64,000 bases of DNA from Chitinophaga sp. Cy-1792 (lineage in GTDB: Bacteria > Bacteroidota > Bacteroidia > Chitinophagales > Chitinophagaceae). Positions 56,262 through 64,000 of this stretch are shown here, one piece after another. The DNA lies in the NCBI RefSeq assembly GCF_011752935.1, contig NZ_VWWO01000002.1, positions 2,604,001 through 2,668,000 on the forward strand, given 5' to 3'. Each line of letters opens with the position of its first letter. The first letter of the stretch is position 1. The position numbers were made by a program, and so were the translations under genes. The notes under the pieces are model-generated. The model worked only from the letters and a program-made list of their open reading frames with translations. It did not search any database and had not been told where the DNA came from.

Positions 56262-57935
56262 ATGAAAAAATCGATTACTGCCATCCTTTGTTTGCTGTTG
56301 CCATTGGTATCCATGGCTTACGGCCACGACTCAACGAAGATTAACAGGGTATTGCTTACTACCAGTACCCCACGACTATACGAAAAGACGGAGTGGAATA
56401 TTGACCTTACCGCCACCTACAACAATCCTTACGATCAGCGACAGGTAAAGCTGGACCTGCTGCTCAGCTCCCCGTCAGGCAAGCCTATTGTATTGCCGGC
56501 CTACTACGATGTTGCCAGCAAACAGTGGAAGGCGAGGTTTACACCCCAGGAAAAAGGACAGTATACCTACCATTTTGAACTGTTAACCAGCACAGATACC
56601 GTCAGCAGCGGCGAGGCTTCCTTTGTTGCGGCAGATAGTCACCGTAAAGGATTTCTGCATAAAAACGACTTATGGACATTTCGTTTCGATAATGGCGAAC
56701 TATTCAGGGGATTGGGTGAAAACGTTGCCTGGGAATCCAGGAATTTTGAAGACGACAAATGGAGTTATGATTACCTGTTGCCAACGCTGGCAAGGAACGG
56801 CGCCAACTTCTTCCGCACCTGGATGTGCTACTGGAACCTGCCCCTGGAATGGAAACAGCCACGCAATACAAAACGATATACCGCCTCCACTGAATATTTT
56901 AATCCGGCAGCCATACAACGCATGGACGAACTGGTGAACCTTTGCGATTCGCTGCATTTGTATTTCATGCTTACCCTCGACTGGCATGGTCATCTGATGG
57001 AACATGGCGGCTGGAAGCATAGTGCTTACAACAAGGCCAACGGGGGGCCTGCAGCAACACCGGCGGAATATTTCACCAGCATGCAGGCACAGGAGCAATA
57101 CAAAAATAAACTGCGCTATATCGTTGCCAGGTGGGGGTACAGCACCAATATAGCTGTATGGGAATTTTTTAATGAAGTAGATAATGCCGCCTTCACCCAG
57201 CAGGATAGTTTGCTGATACCACCGGCTACCATTACCCAATGGCATTTGGAAATGAGCCGCTACCTGAAAGACATAGACCCATACAAACACCTGGTAAGTA
57301 CGAGTATTTCACACCGTGATATTGTGGGACTGAATAGTATCCCGTATATCGATTTCAACCAGAAACATATTTACAAACACACGGAAAAAATACCCGACAT
57401 CTACCCTGATTATATAGCGACCTATGGAAAGCCATATGTGGTGGGCGAATTCGGATACCGGTGGGAAGACCAGGACCCAAAATACGCCACAGCAGCAAGC
57501 TATGACTATAAACGCGGACTCTGGTACGGGCTATTCAGTCCTACGCCGGTATTGCCTATGTCGTGGTGGTGGGAGCTCTTCGACGACCTGCACCTAACCC
57601 CTTATCTGAAAAATGTAAGTATGATCAACCAGCAGATGTTGCAGGCCGGCAAAGGAAATTTTGAAAAGCTTCGTATACACTCGCCACTCCTGGAAACGTA
57701 TGCATTAAAGTGCGGGCAGACTTATTTCGTATATGCGTTGAATAATACAGCTACACAACAGCAGGCAACCTTTAGTTTGTCCTTACCATCCGGGTACAGT
57801 CTGAAAGCGTTTTCACCTGCCAGCAGTCAGTGGCAGCAGCAGCCTTTTGTGCAGGAAGGGGAAAACATACGGCTGAATAGCGCGGTGGTAGCGTCTCACG
57901 AAGCAATGATCTATATTTTTTCACCCAAAAAATAA
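56262..57935 (+). CDS. DUF5060-containing GH5-like glycoside hydrolase
   Basis: 557 residues with a signal peptide (SITAILCLLLPLVSMAYG). The N-terminal DUF5060 Ig-like domain (~30-125) is followed by a (beta/alpha)8 glycosidase domain (~130-460). Likely acid/base Glu305 (WEFFNEVDN) and nucleophile Glu396 (VVGEFGYRW) fit retaining clan-A (GH5-type) chemistry. Aromatic WHGHLMEHGGWKH lines the cleft. A C-terminal beta domain (~470-557) follows. It is extracellular or periplasmic and lies beside GH26, so a mannan-chain enzyme is likely; the exact family is uncertain. Confidence 0.85.
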   Translation: MKKSITAILCLLLPLVSMAYGHDSTKINRVLLTTSTPRLYEKTEWNIDLTATYNNPYDQRQVKLDLLLSSPSGKPIVLPAYYDVASKQWKARFTPQEKGQYTYHFELLTSTDTVSSGEASFVAADSHRKGFLHKNDLWTFRFDNGELFRGLGENVAWESRNFEDDKWSYDYLLPTLARNGANFFRTWMCYWNLPLEWKQPRNTKRYTASTEYFNPAAIQRMDELVNLCDSLHLYFMLTLDWHGHLMEHGGWKHSAYNKANGGPAATPAEYFTSMQAQEQYKNKLRYIVARWGYSTNIAVWEFFNEVDNAAFTQQDSLLIPPATITQWHLEMSRYLKDIDPYKHLVSTSISHRDIVGLNSIPYIDFNQKHIYKHTEKIPDIYPDYIATYGKPYVVGEFGYRWEDQDPKYATAASYDYKRGLWYGLFSPTPVLPMSWWWELFDDLHLTPYLKNVSMINQQMLQAGKGNFEKLRIHSPLLETYALKCGQTYFVYALNNTATQQQATFSLSLPSGYSLKAFSPASSQWQQQPFVQEGENIRLNSAVVASHEAMIYIFSPKK

Positions 57936-57991
57936 CAACGGGCCCTCTTCTATCCTATAATTTTTCATTATTCCACAAAACACTACCAGTT

Positions 57992-58657
57992 ATGAAAAGA
58001 ATCCTCTCCGCCGTAGCAGCGTTTTTATTGTTAGCTACCATGAGCTGTAAAAAAGATGTTGCCGCAGACAGTGGCAACAACAAAACGATGCCACGTGCAG
58101 CAGTCCCTCAAAGTGCTTTCAGTCTGTGGGGCACCTGTAATGGCAAGCCTTACCTGATTTCAGGCAGTGATGGTATCTGTGTTCCTGTTGGCAATTGCAG
58201 CAGCGACATCGACGCCGCACAGCAGAATGGTGGCCAGAATGCCACCGGACTTCAATTCTATGGTTGTTTCAAAGGTGGCAGCAATGCCAGCAGCAGCGCC
58301 AGCGAGCAGGCTGTATTCCTTTGCGACAACGTATCACAATGGAATGGTAATGAGATGGGATTTGTAAAAACCCTTAACGACAATACGCTGAAAGGCTATC
58401 TGCAAGGGGGCGGCGCATATATCTATCAGACGATCTCTACCAACGACAATGGTTACCATACCTTTAAATGCCAGGCAAAGAGCAGCAATGTACACCAGGT
58501 AGATTTTTATGTCGATGGCACTTACAAATTTACATTAACCAACAACAGCGGTACCTACTATAACAACTGGTATTACTTTGTTGGTACCAATCACTGGTAC
58601 GGTGGTTCCAGCAATACCGGCCAGCAGATTGAAATGTACAGCATGACAACTTTTTAA
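57992..58657 (+). CDS. Lipoprotein, possible glycan-binding module
   Basis: 221 residues with lipobox ATMSC (Cys19). The mature part has several Cys (SDGICVPVGNCSS, FYGCFKGG, FLCDN) and Gly/Ser/Asn-rich segments. Its C-terminal half has aromatic strands (VDFYVDGTYKFTL, YYFVGTNHWYGG) like a concanavalin-type or carbohydrate-binding sandwich. There is no catalytic motif. It is probably a surface protein of the mannan locus, co-oriented with the DUF5060 enzyme. Function is inferred from context. Confidence 0.75.
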   Translation: MKRILSAVAAFLLLATMSCKKDVAADSGNNKTMPRAAVPQSAFSLWGTCNGKPYLISGSDGICVPVGNCSSDIDAAQQNGGQNATGLQFYGCFKGGSNASSSASEQAVFLCDNVSQWNGNEMGFVKTLNDNTLKGYLQGGGAYIYQTISTNDNGYHTFKCQAKSSNVHQVDFYVDGTYKFTLTNNSGTYYNNWYYFVGTNHWYGGSSNTGQQIEMYSMTTF

Positions 58658-58681
58658 TCAATCACGTATCTTAGGGCCCGG

Positions 58682-58717
58682 AGGGTGCATCCATTGCGGT
58701 GCACCCTTTTTATTTTC
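58682..58717. terminator. Terminator between converging PUL operons
   Basis: agggtgca and tgcaccct arms with a 10-base loop, followed by ttttatttt. It lies 25 bases after the lipoprotein stop and overlaps the stop region of the converging OMP gene. Confidence 0.75.
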
Positions 58718-59633
58718 CGCAGCTAACATAAATGCCTGCACGCAAATTAAGTGCTTCCGTATAGGCAGCATTCATGCGGGTACCCGCAGTGCCGCCTTCT
58801 TTCAGGTACAGGGTTTCAGCACCATGACCCGTAGCGGCATAATGCCAGGTAGCACCTGCCAGCACACCAAACATATGATTACAGGCATATCGGCCCTGGA
58901 GCTGAAAGCGTATACCATATCCGTTAGCGTTATGCGCAAAACTAAGCGGGTGGCTGAATGCAGAAATAAGATTCCAGTTACCGGCAGCATAATATCGCTG
59001 CTGGTAATACGCTATACCAGGTATCAGCTGTAATTTTTTCTCCAGGGAGATATTGGCAAAAACACCCACAGCAACACCTTTCCAGGTATTTTTATAGGTA
59101 GAAGATAAATCCGCAGGAGTAGCGGCATCCGCAGGCAGCAGGTAATTGAGTTGCGCAGTGGCGGTATAGCCGCCCGTAGCAGTCAGCACTAATTTCTTCA
59201 GTAAAAACGTATAACCAATACCGGTATACACCTCATCCATATAACCGTGATTAGCGGCGAAATGGCCGCTATAGGTAATACGTGTTCTGTTATCACCGGC
59301 ATAGTCGTTATCGGTAGCGGTGCCGCTGACAGTGCCTGTTCGCAGGTAGCTGACATACAGCAACCAATGGCGCAGCGGATATGCCATTACGTTCATGCCG
59401 GCGCCTATGCCCGCCTGCTGCTTCCATTTCAGCTCCGATAGCACGTTAGGGTTGGCGCCTTCGCTGTTGCCGGCGACCGACCACGAGTTACTGCCAAGTG
59501 TAGCCGTTCCCGTAACTTCCGCCTGTATAACATATGGCCGTAAAGCAGTAGCCTGCTGTGCCCTTGCAGTAGTAATACTGCAAGTAGCGCAACAGGCCAC
59601 CAGGTATGTAAGGAACCTTTTTTCTATTTCCAT
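58710..59633 (-). CDS. Outer-membrane beta-barrel protein
   Basis: 307 residues with a signal peptide (VACCATCSITTARAQ). The mature part has many amphipathic aromatic strands (WLLYVSYLRTG, YTGIGYTFLLKKL, LIPGIAYYQQRYY) in the pattern of a 10-strand omptin-like barrel. Catalytic omptin residues were not confidently located. The first ten bases overlap the GH26 gene, so it is translated together with it and may carry or anchor oligosaccharide on the outer membrane. Last gene of the SusC operon. Confidence 0.75.
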   Translation of the reverse strand: MEIEKRFLTYLVACCATCSITTARAQQATALRPYVIQAEVTGTATLGSNSWSVAGNSEGANPNVLSELKWKQQAGIGAGMNVMAYPLRHWLLYVSYLRTGTVSGTATDNDYAGDNRTRITYSGHFAANHGYMDEVYTGIGYTFLLKKLVLTATGGYTATAQLNYLLPADAATPADLSSTYKNTWKGVAVGVFANISLEKKLQLIPGIAYYQQRYYAAGNWNLISAFSHPLSFAHNANGYGIRFQLQGRYACNHMFGVLAGATWHYAATGHGAETLYLKEGGTAGTRMNAAYTEALNLRAGIYVSCGK

Positions 59634-60652
59634 CCAGGCATTTTTTCCAGGGTGATGATATTATCTGCATTATATAACTGCTGTATTTCACCATTGGTAT
59701 TTTTATCGAAAGTCAGTTCAGACCAGCTCATAAAAAACACCCAGCTGCTTTGTGTCTTCAACTCAGCAGCAGTTGGCAGCCGGTCGCACTCCCCTATCGC
59801 GATAAGCTTGCCTTTGGCGGCGCGTAACATAGTTTCGTACTTCGTTTGCGTATAGCCGCTACCGTCATATACATCCAGTGCCGCGATATCATAATAAGCC
59901 GCACCCGGGTTATAGTTGACCGCATCAGCGGAGAGAGAACCGAAATCCTGGATATCCCATACCCATATCAGGTTGGTGAGTCCTTTGGTATTGGTCAGGT
60001 AGTTATGCAGCCACTGGTATAGTTTTACGGTACCATTGGCACCAGGCCTGCCTCCCCACCAGAATTTCCCCTGGTTCATTTCATGCATGGGGCGCCAGAG
60101 TACTTCTACCCCTTGCGCTTTCAGCTGTTGGAGATAGGTAGCGATTTCGTCCACCATGTTTTTATATTTTGTATTCAGCGGACTACCGTCGGTGCAGAGT
60201 TCTGTCCACTGGGCGTCGGTCAGGCTGCTGAGTACGCCCTGTCCGTCGTCCCAGCCGCAGGGCGCGCCATAGGCAGGGTTGCAGGCATGCCACATGATAT
60301 TGATCACGGCTCCTTTCTTCCATTCACGCAGGGCCTCATCAATCATCAGCTGACGGTTGTTGATATTATCCTGTTGAAAGAGGAAGTCGCCGCTCCATAA
60401 TGCAGGATACTTTCCTGTGGTGGCGTTGATCTCGTTGGTCCAGCGGGCAGGCGTGGCATTAGGCTCACGGTTATGGATACCCGCGATTGTTTTTTTGCCG
60501 CTGATGCTGTTGAGATAGTTGATTGTCTGGAACGGGGACACCTTCGCGGTATCGCCGGCACCGCTGGTGGCGGCGCCGGGATTGCTTTTACTGCATGCAC
60601 CAAATCCCAGTGCAGTGGCTAATATCAGAATATTTAAAGTCATCTTTTTCAT
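59624..60652 (-). CDS. GH26 endo-beta-mannanase, lipoprotein
   Basis: 342 residues with lipobox GFGAC (Cys20), thus surface or periplasmic. The GH26 (beta/alpha)8 fold shows acid/base Glu191 (LWRPMHEMNQGKFWWGG) and nucleophile Glu288 (LIAIGECDR), plus the N-terminal AGIHNREP and SGDFLF segments. GH26 enzymes cleave internal beta-1,4-mannosyl links with retention. It lies 11 bases after the glycan-binding lipoprotein in the SusCD operon. This is the enzyme that best identifies the locus as mannan-directed. Confidence 0.95.
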   Translation of the reverse strand: MKKMTLNILILATALGFGACSKSNPGAATSGAGDTAKVSPFQTINYLNSISGKKTIAGIHNREPNATPARWTNEINATTGKYPALWSGDFLFQQDNINNRQLMIDEALREWKKGAVINIMWHACNPAYGAPCGWDDGQGVLSSLTDAQWTELCTDGSPLNTKYKNMVDEIATYLQQLKAQGVEVLWRPMHEMNQGKFWWGGRPGANGTVKLYQWLHNYLTNTKGLTNLIWVWDIQDFGSLSADAVNYNPGAAYYDIAALDVYDGSGYTQTKYETMLRAAKGKLIAIGECDRLPTAAELKTQSSWVFFMSWSELTFDKNTNGEIQQLYNADNIITLEKMPGWK

Positions 60653-60663
60653 AACGGTAATGG

Positions 60664-61584
60664 TTACTGGTTTCTTTTTACATCTATCCAGAATCTGCGT
60701 GGTCTTTTTACAAATTTGTCCAGGTCAGAATAGATATTACCCCAGTCGTCCGTACCATTTAAGTTAAAGTCAAAGGAATTATCGGTGATGGTTTTACTCA
60801 GGCCGTTGCCCAGGTCAATGGTTTTGGCTCCCTGGAAAGCGCCGCTGGTGCGTTTTCCGTCTTTATCGATAAAGGTCACCACATTGTTTACGTAGTCACG
60901 TTCCCAGGTACTTTCTCCTTTGGGGATGACGCGGTATACGCTGTTAAGGTCTGTAGCCGGGTTGGCAAACAGGAAATTGGCATAGGCCCCGTCGGCACCG
61001 GCAGCATTGGTTACTTTACCGGTTGTTTTTCCATCTGCGGTAACGCCACTGAAAGTAAAGGTAATCGTGTTATCGAGTTCCTTATCAGGCGTATCTGTTC
61101 CTGCCCATACCCATGGCTTATCTTTGAGGTTTATCACTGCACCGCCGCCATATTCGGGGCCGGTACCGCCGTATAACACCAACGCCTGTACGGCGTAGGT
61201 ACCCAGCAGTGTTTCTTCAAACGGTACGATCTCTACTGTCCACTCGCGGGTAGTGCCTGCCTCTGAAGTGATGGTGAATTTACTGGTATTGTTATTCTTT
61301 GTAAAATCAATCGCCTGGCCATTTGCAGGAGATATCTGTGACTTATAGCTGGTCTGAATCTGCGCCACTACCTTGCTGAGGTCTGTACCGGATTGTACCA
61401 GCACTTTCACGGTAGCTTTTGCAGCAGTGCGGTCTATATTAGCCGGCCCTACCTGTACCAGGCCGCCGCCTAATGTGATGGCTTCAATAGAGCGCTCATT
61501 GCTGGTAACGCCTGCAAAAGGGTCTTTGGTACAGGACGACAGCAGTATGGCCAGCAGACAAAAATAATATGTGATATGTTTCAT
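60664..61584 (-). CDS. Surface-glycan-binding-type lipoprotein (SusE/F position)
   Basis: 306 residues with lipobox LLSSC (Cys18). N-terminal beta-domains (~30-125) resemble DUF5018-type units; the C-terminal half has Trp-rich strands (LKDKPWVWAGTD, DDWGNIYSDLDKF, RRFWIDVK) suited to sugar binding. It occupies the SusE/SusF slot between SusD and GH26, with gaps of eight and eleven bases. Likely captures mannan at the cell surface; no enzymatic motif. Confidence 0.8.
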   Translation of the reverse strand: MKHITYYFCLLAILLSSCTKDPFAGVTSNERSIEAITLGGGLVQVGPANIDRTAAKATVKVLVQSGTDLSKVVAQIQTSYKSQISPANGQAIDFTKNNNTSKFTITSEAGTTREWTVEIVPFEETLLGTYAVQALVLYGGTGPEYGGGAVINLKDKPWVWAGTDTPDKELDNTITFTFSGVTADGKTTGKVTNAAGADGAYANFLFANPATDLNSVYRVIPKGESTWERDYVNNVVTFIDKDGKRTSGAFQGAKTIDLGNGLSKTITDNSFDFNLNGTDDWGNIYSDLDKFVKRPRRFWIDVKRNQ

Positions 61585-61592
61585 GAATCAGT

Positions 61593-63116
61593 TTATTTTT
61601 TCATTAGCGGATTAGTATCCAGTTCACGTTGAGGAATCGGGAAGAAATAAGCGCCACTGGTAATGGTTTTACCATATTGCTGTACCAGCACTTTCTCCAT
61701 ACTGTTGGTCCTTCGCAGGTCGAAAAGCCTGTTTCCTTCGAAGGCCAGCTCCCATGCACGTTCCTGTATCACAGCATTACGGAATGCGGCTGCATCCAGC
61801 CCCGGGCGCAGGTCGCCGATATCGGCACGGCTCCTGATCTTATTCACGGCGGCATATCCTTCTGCCGTAGGCCCACAGGCTTCTGCATAAATCAACAGGA
61901 TATCTGAATAGCGAATAATGGGTGAATTGGCGCTGGTAGCATCTCCTATGCGTGCAGGATCAATAAATTTACGTGAAAACGGACGTGAGCTGCTGTTGAT
62001 GTCCAGCTGGTAGGTTTGTCCGCCATTGGTATATTGTGAAACGATCAGCTGTGTTTTTCTGCGGTCGTTATTGGCATAGCTGAAATACAGGTTAGATTCG
62101 GTGCGGAAGTGTCCCCATCCCTGGCCAATATCAATGGTGGCACTGTCTGGCTTCAACTGGTTGTAAGGGATGGTCATAGGCCTGTCTGCCGGCAGGAACA
62201 TATTTGGCAACTTGGAGAAGCTACCTTCCCTGTCGCCGCTGCGATCCACTGCTGCATCAAAGATATGTTCCGTAACAGCAGCTTTTTTATAAATATCTAT
62301 ATTGAAGATATCTGGCAGATTACCGGTAAAACCAAAGGTAGTCTGGCCATTCACTACTTTATCTGCATACAGTTTTGCCTGTGCATACATATCGTCTGCA
62401 TTGGTGACGAAGTCGTAGCCCGGAGAGCCATAGGCTTTAGAAGACGCCAGGTGCAGGTAAACCTTTGCCAGCAAACCTTCTGCAGCAGGCCTGTTGGCGC
62501 GGCCTTCGCTGATACGGTTGCTGGTGATCAGTGAGTCAGCAGCTTTCAGATCGCTGATAACGAGGCTATAAATATCTTTCAAACCTGATTTGGCAATAGG
62601 AATCTGCGAAGCATCTTCAATAGTAGCCGTACGTAAAGGTACTTCACCAAACATACGTACGAGGTTGAAGAAATGGAGTGCGCGCAGGAAATATCCTTCG
62701 CCGGTAATCTGATTGCGTTCTGCATCTGTCATACCTGGTATCTTGGGCACATTGGCAATTACCGCATTGGCACGGGCAATACCACGGTACATGTATGTCC
62801 AGATATCATCCAGATCAGGATTGGTAGATGTAGTTCGCAGTTCATCCAGCTCAAAATTACCTACACCCGCATCGCCTTTCTGGGTAAGGTTTTCCGTAGG
62901 TAATTCTGTGGTGATATAATATCCCCTGGAATAGTAACCCACCTCCGGCAGAATAGCATAAGCGTAGATAATAGCTGATCTGGCATCGTCCGGCGTTTTA
63001 TAATAGGTTTGTGAGTTGATCATGCCATATGGCTGTTCCTGCATTTTGGCACAACTTCCCAATACCGTCATGCCGAATAATGCGGGCAGTATATATTTGA
63101 ATGTTTGTTTTTTCAT
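61593..63116 (-). CDS. SusD/RagB-type outer-membrane lipoprotein
   Basis: 507 residues with lipobox LGSC (Cys22). SusD fold features: YTYMYRGIARANAVIANV-like helices, GEGYFLRALHFFNLVRMFGE and the C-terminal RYSDILLIYAEA and ERAWELAFEGNRLFDLRR. It binds mannan or its oligosaccharides at the surface and pairs with the SusC encoded 18 bases upstream. Confidence 0.95.
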   Translation of the reverse strand: MKKQTFKYILPALFGMTVLGSCAKMQEQPYGMINSQTYYKTPDDARSAIIYAYAILPEVGYYSRGYYITTELPTENLTQKGDAGVGNFELDELRTTSTNPDLDDIWTYMYRGIARANAVIANVPKIPGMTDAERNQITGEGYFLRALHFFNLVRMFGEVPLRTATIEDASQIPIAKSGLKDIYSLVISDLKAADSLITSNRISEGRANRPAAEGLLAKVYLHLASSKAYGSPGYDFVTNADDMYAQAKLYADKVVNGQTTFGFTGNLPDIFNIDIYKKAAVTEHIFDAAVDRSGDREGSFSKLPNMFLPADRPMTIPYNQLKPDSATIDIGQGWGHFRTESNLYFSYANNDRRKTQLIVSQYTNGGQTYQLDINSSSRPFSRKFIDPARIGDATSANSPIIRYSDILLIYAEACGPTAEGYAAVNKIRSRADIGDLRPGLDAAAFRNAVIQERAWELAFEGNRLFDLRRTNSMEKVLVQQYGKTITSGAYFFPIPQRELDTNPLMKK

Positions 63117-63134
63117 GTAGATGATTTTTACGAA

Positions 63135-64000
63135 TTAGAAAACTACGTTGGCTCCCAGCGAAACGGCGCGTGGCCTTGGATATGCACCTGTATTAATACC
63201 GGCCTCACCTACCTCAGGGTCAAAGCCTTTATTGAATTTGGTGAAGGTATACAGGTTGTTACCGGAGAGGTATACACGCATGCTCTTCACATATTTCATG
63301 GCATCTGTTTTCAGGTTATAACCAACCGTCACGTTTTGCAGGCGCAGGAAGGAGCCATCTGTCAGGTAGAAATCGGATGCTCTCCAGCCGCGGGTAGCAT
63401 TGGCGCGTGGATATTCATTGCTGGGATTGTCTGGTGTCCAGCGTTGCAGCCATCTGCTGGGTGTCATTTTCTGGAAGTCCCATACATCACCGCCATGCAC
63501 GCCATAGAGCTGCAGGGATAAGTCGAACTGTTTGTATTTTACATTCGTATTGATGCTGTAGATAAAGTCTGGGTTAGGGTTACCGATGATAGTACGGTCA
63601 TAGGAATCCACGATACCATCCGGTTTGCCGTCCGGGCCGGAAATATCCAGGTATTTGATCTCTCCCGGCTGTGCATCTACGCCGGTAAGGCCGGCTTTAA
63701 TGCCTTCATCCAGACTTTGAATAATCCCTGCCGACTTATAACCATAAAAAGCATACATCGGCTGGCCTACGGTATAGGTGCTGATTTGCTGGCGTACAGA
63801 TTCATACAGCGAACCGATAAATACCTGGTTGCTTTCTCCCATGGCCACTACCTTATTGGTATTTTTGGTAAACATACCACCCACGTTCCAGGTGAGGTCG
63901 CCGCGGTTGATGATGTTGGCATTCAGTCCCAGTTCGATACCACGGTTTTCGACTTCGCCATCATTGATCCACTGGCGGTCGTATCCCGCTGACGGTGCGA
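63135..64000 (-). CDS. SusC/RagA TonB-dependent receptor, 5' part outside window
   Basis: The minus-strand frame is open to base 64000, so only the last ~288 codons are present. It shows SusC barrel features: RGIELGLNANI near the visible start, SINTNVKYKQFDLSLQLYG, LRLQNVTVGYNLKTD and a terminal SLGANVVF with a final aromatic. It imports mannan oligosaccharides with the SusD 18 bases downstream. The internal ATG at 63884 is not the gene start. Confidence 0.95.
   Translation of the reverse strand, partial: APSAGYDRQWINDGEVENRGIELGLNANIINRGDLTWNVGGMFTKNTNKVVAMGESNQVFIGSLYESVRQQISTYTVGQPMYAFYGYKSAGIIQSLDEGIKAGLTGVDAQPGEIKYLDISGPDGKPDGIVDSYDRTIIGNPNPDFIYSINTNVKYKQFDLSLQLYGVHGGDVWDFQKMTPSRWLQRWTPDNPSNEYPRANATRGWRASDFYLTDGSFLRLQNVTVGYNLKTDAMKYVKSMRVYLSGNNLYTFTKFNKGFDPEVGEAGINTGAYPRPRAVSLGANVVF

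Noticed and set aside
1..64000. CRISPR arrays, tRNA genes, insertion sequences, integrases
   Set aside because: No regularly spaced repeats, cloverleaf sequences, transposase-like frames or terminal inverted repeats with target duplications were seen.

Overview
The window is almost certainly from a Bacteroidota chromosome, most like a Chitinophaga-type soil bacterium. It carries two SusC/SusD-type outer-membrane uptake loci, a one-protein hybrid two-component system (HTCS), many lipoproteins with Bacteroidota-style lipoboxes, DUF4421 and YoaK-type proteins, and -7 promoter elements of the Bacteroidota form TAnnTTTG. No rRNA, tRNA, CRISPR array, transposase or integrase was seen. Genes are densely packed and both edges cut a gene.

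Region 1 (1-19.4 kb, all + strand): a run of five large proteins of unknown role with no visible export signals, the first with a DUF6603 domain and cut by the window start. A small protein follows with a Cys/His pattern like CheD/CNF-type deamidases, then a 2,314-residue polyketide synthase (FAAL-KS-AT-KR-ACP-TE) lacking an ACP between the FAAL and KS, then a short-spaced aspartyl/asparaginyl beta-hydroxylase and a strong terminator.

Region 2 (19.4-34.7 kb): mixed genes. They include a DUF4421 protein, a ProX/YbaK-type tRNA deacylase, two tandem paralogues of unknown function with a decayed third copy between them, a four-gene histidine kinase/response regulator operon, a flavin amine oxidase, an AraC regulator, a chromate transporter, an S41 protease lipoprotein, a methyltransferase, a YoaK/DUF1275 protein and a Crp/Fnr regulator with a recognisable promoter.

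Region 3 (34.8-44.2 kb): a SusC/SusD pair with a secreted endonuclease/exonuclease/phosphatase as its only enzyme. It lies head-to-head with a membrane-spanning regulator that joins a periplasmic LamG/kelch-like sensor to a cytoplasmic SARP-type (wHTH plus BTAD) transcription module. This suggests a phosphoester or nucleic-acid scavenging locus rather than an ordinary glycan locus.

Region 4 (44.5-50.5 kb, - strand): a compact four-gene operon of a patatin-like phospholipase with membrane segments, a gluzincin-like zinc peptidase and two different metallo-beta-lactamase-fold hydrolases, closed by a terminator. No known system with this exact content came to mind. It is a reasonable candidate for an undescribed conflict or defence system.

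Region 5 (50.8-64 kb): an AraC regulator, an HTCS, a DUF5060/GH5-like glycosidase and a lipoprotein on one side. A converging operon carries SusC, SusD, a surface-glycan-binding-type lipoprotein, a GH26 beta-mannanase and an outer-membrane barrel. Together they look like a beta-mannan utilisation locus whose SusC runs off the right edge.
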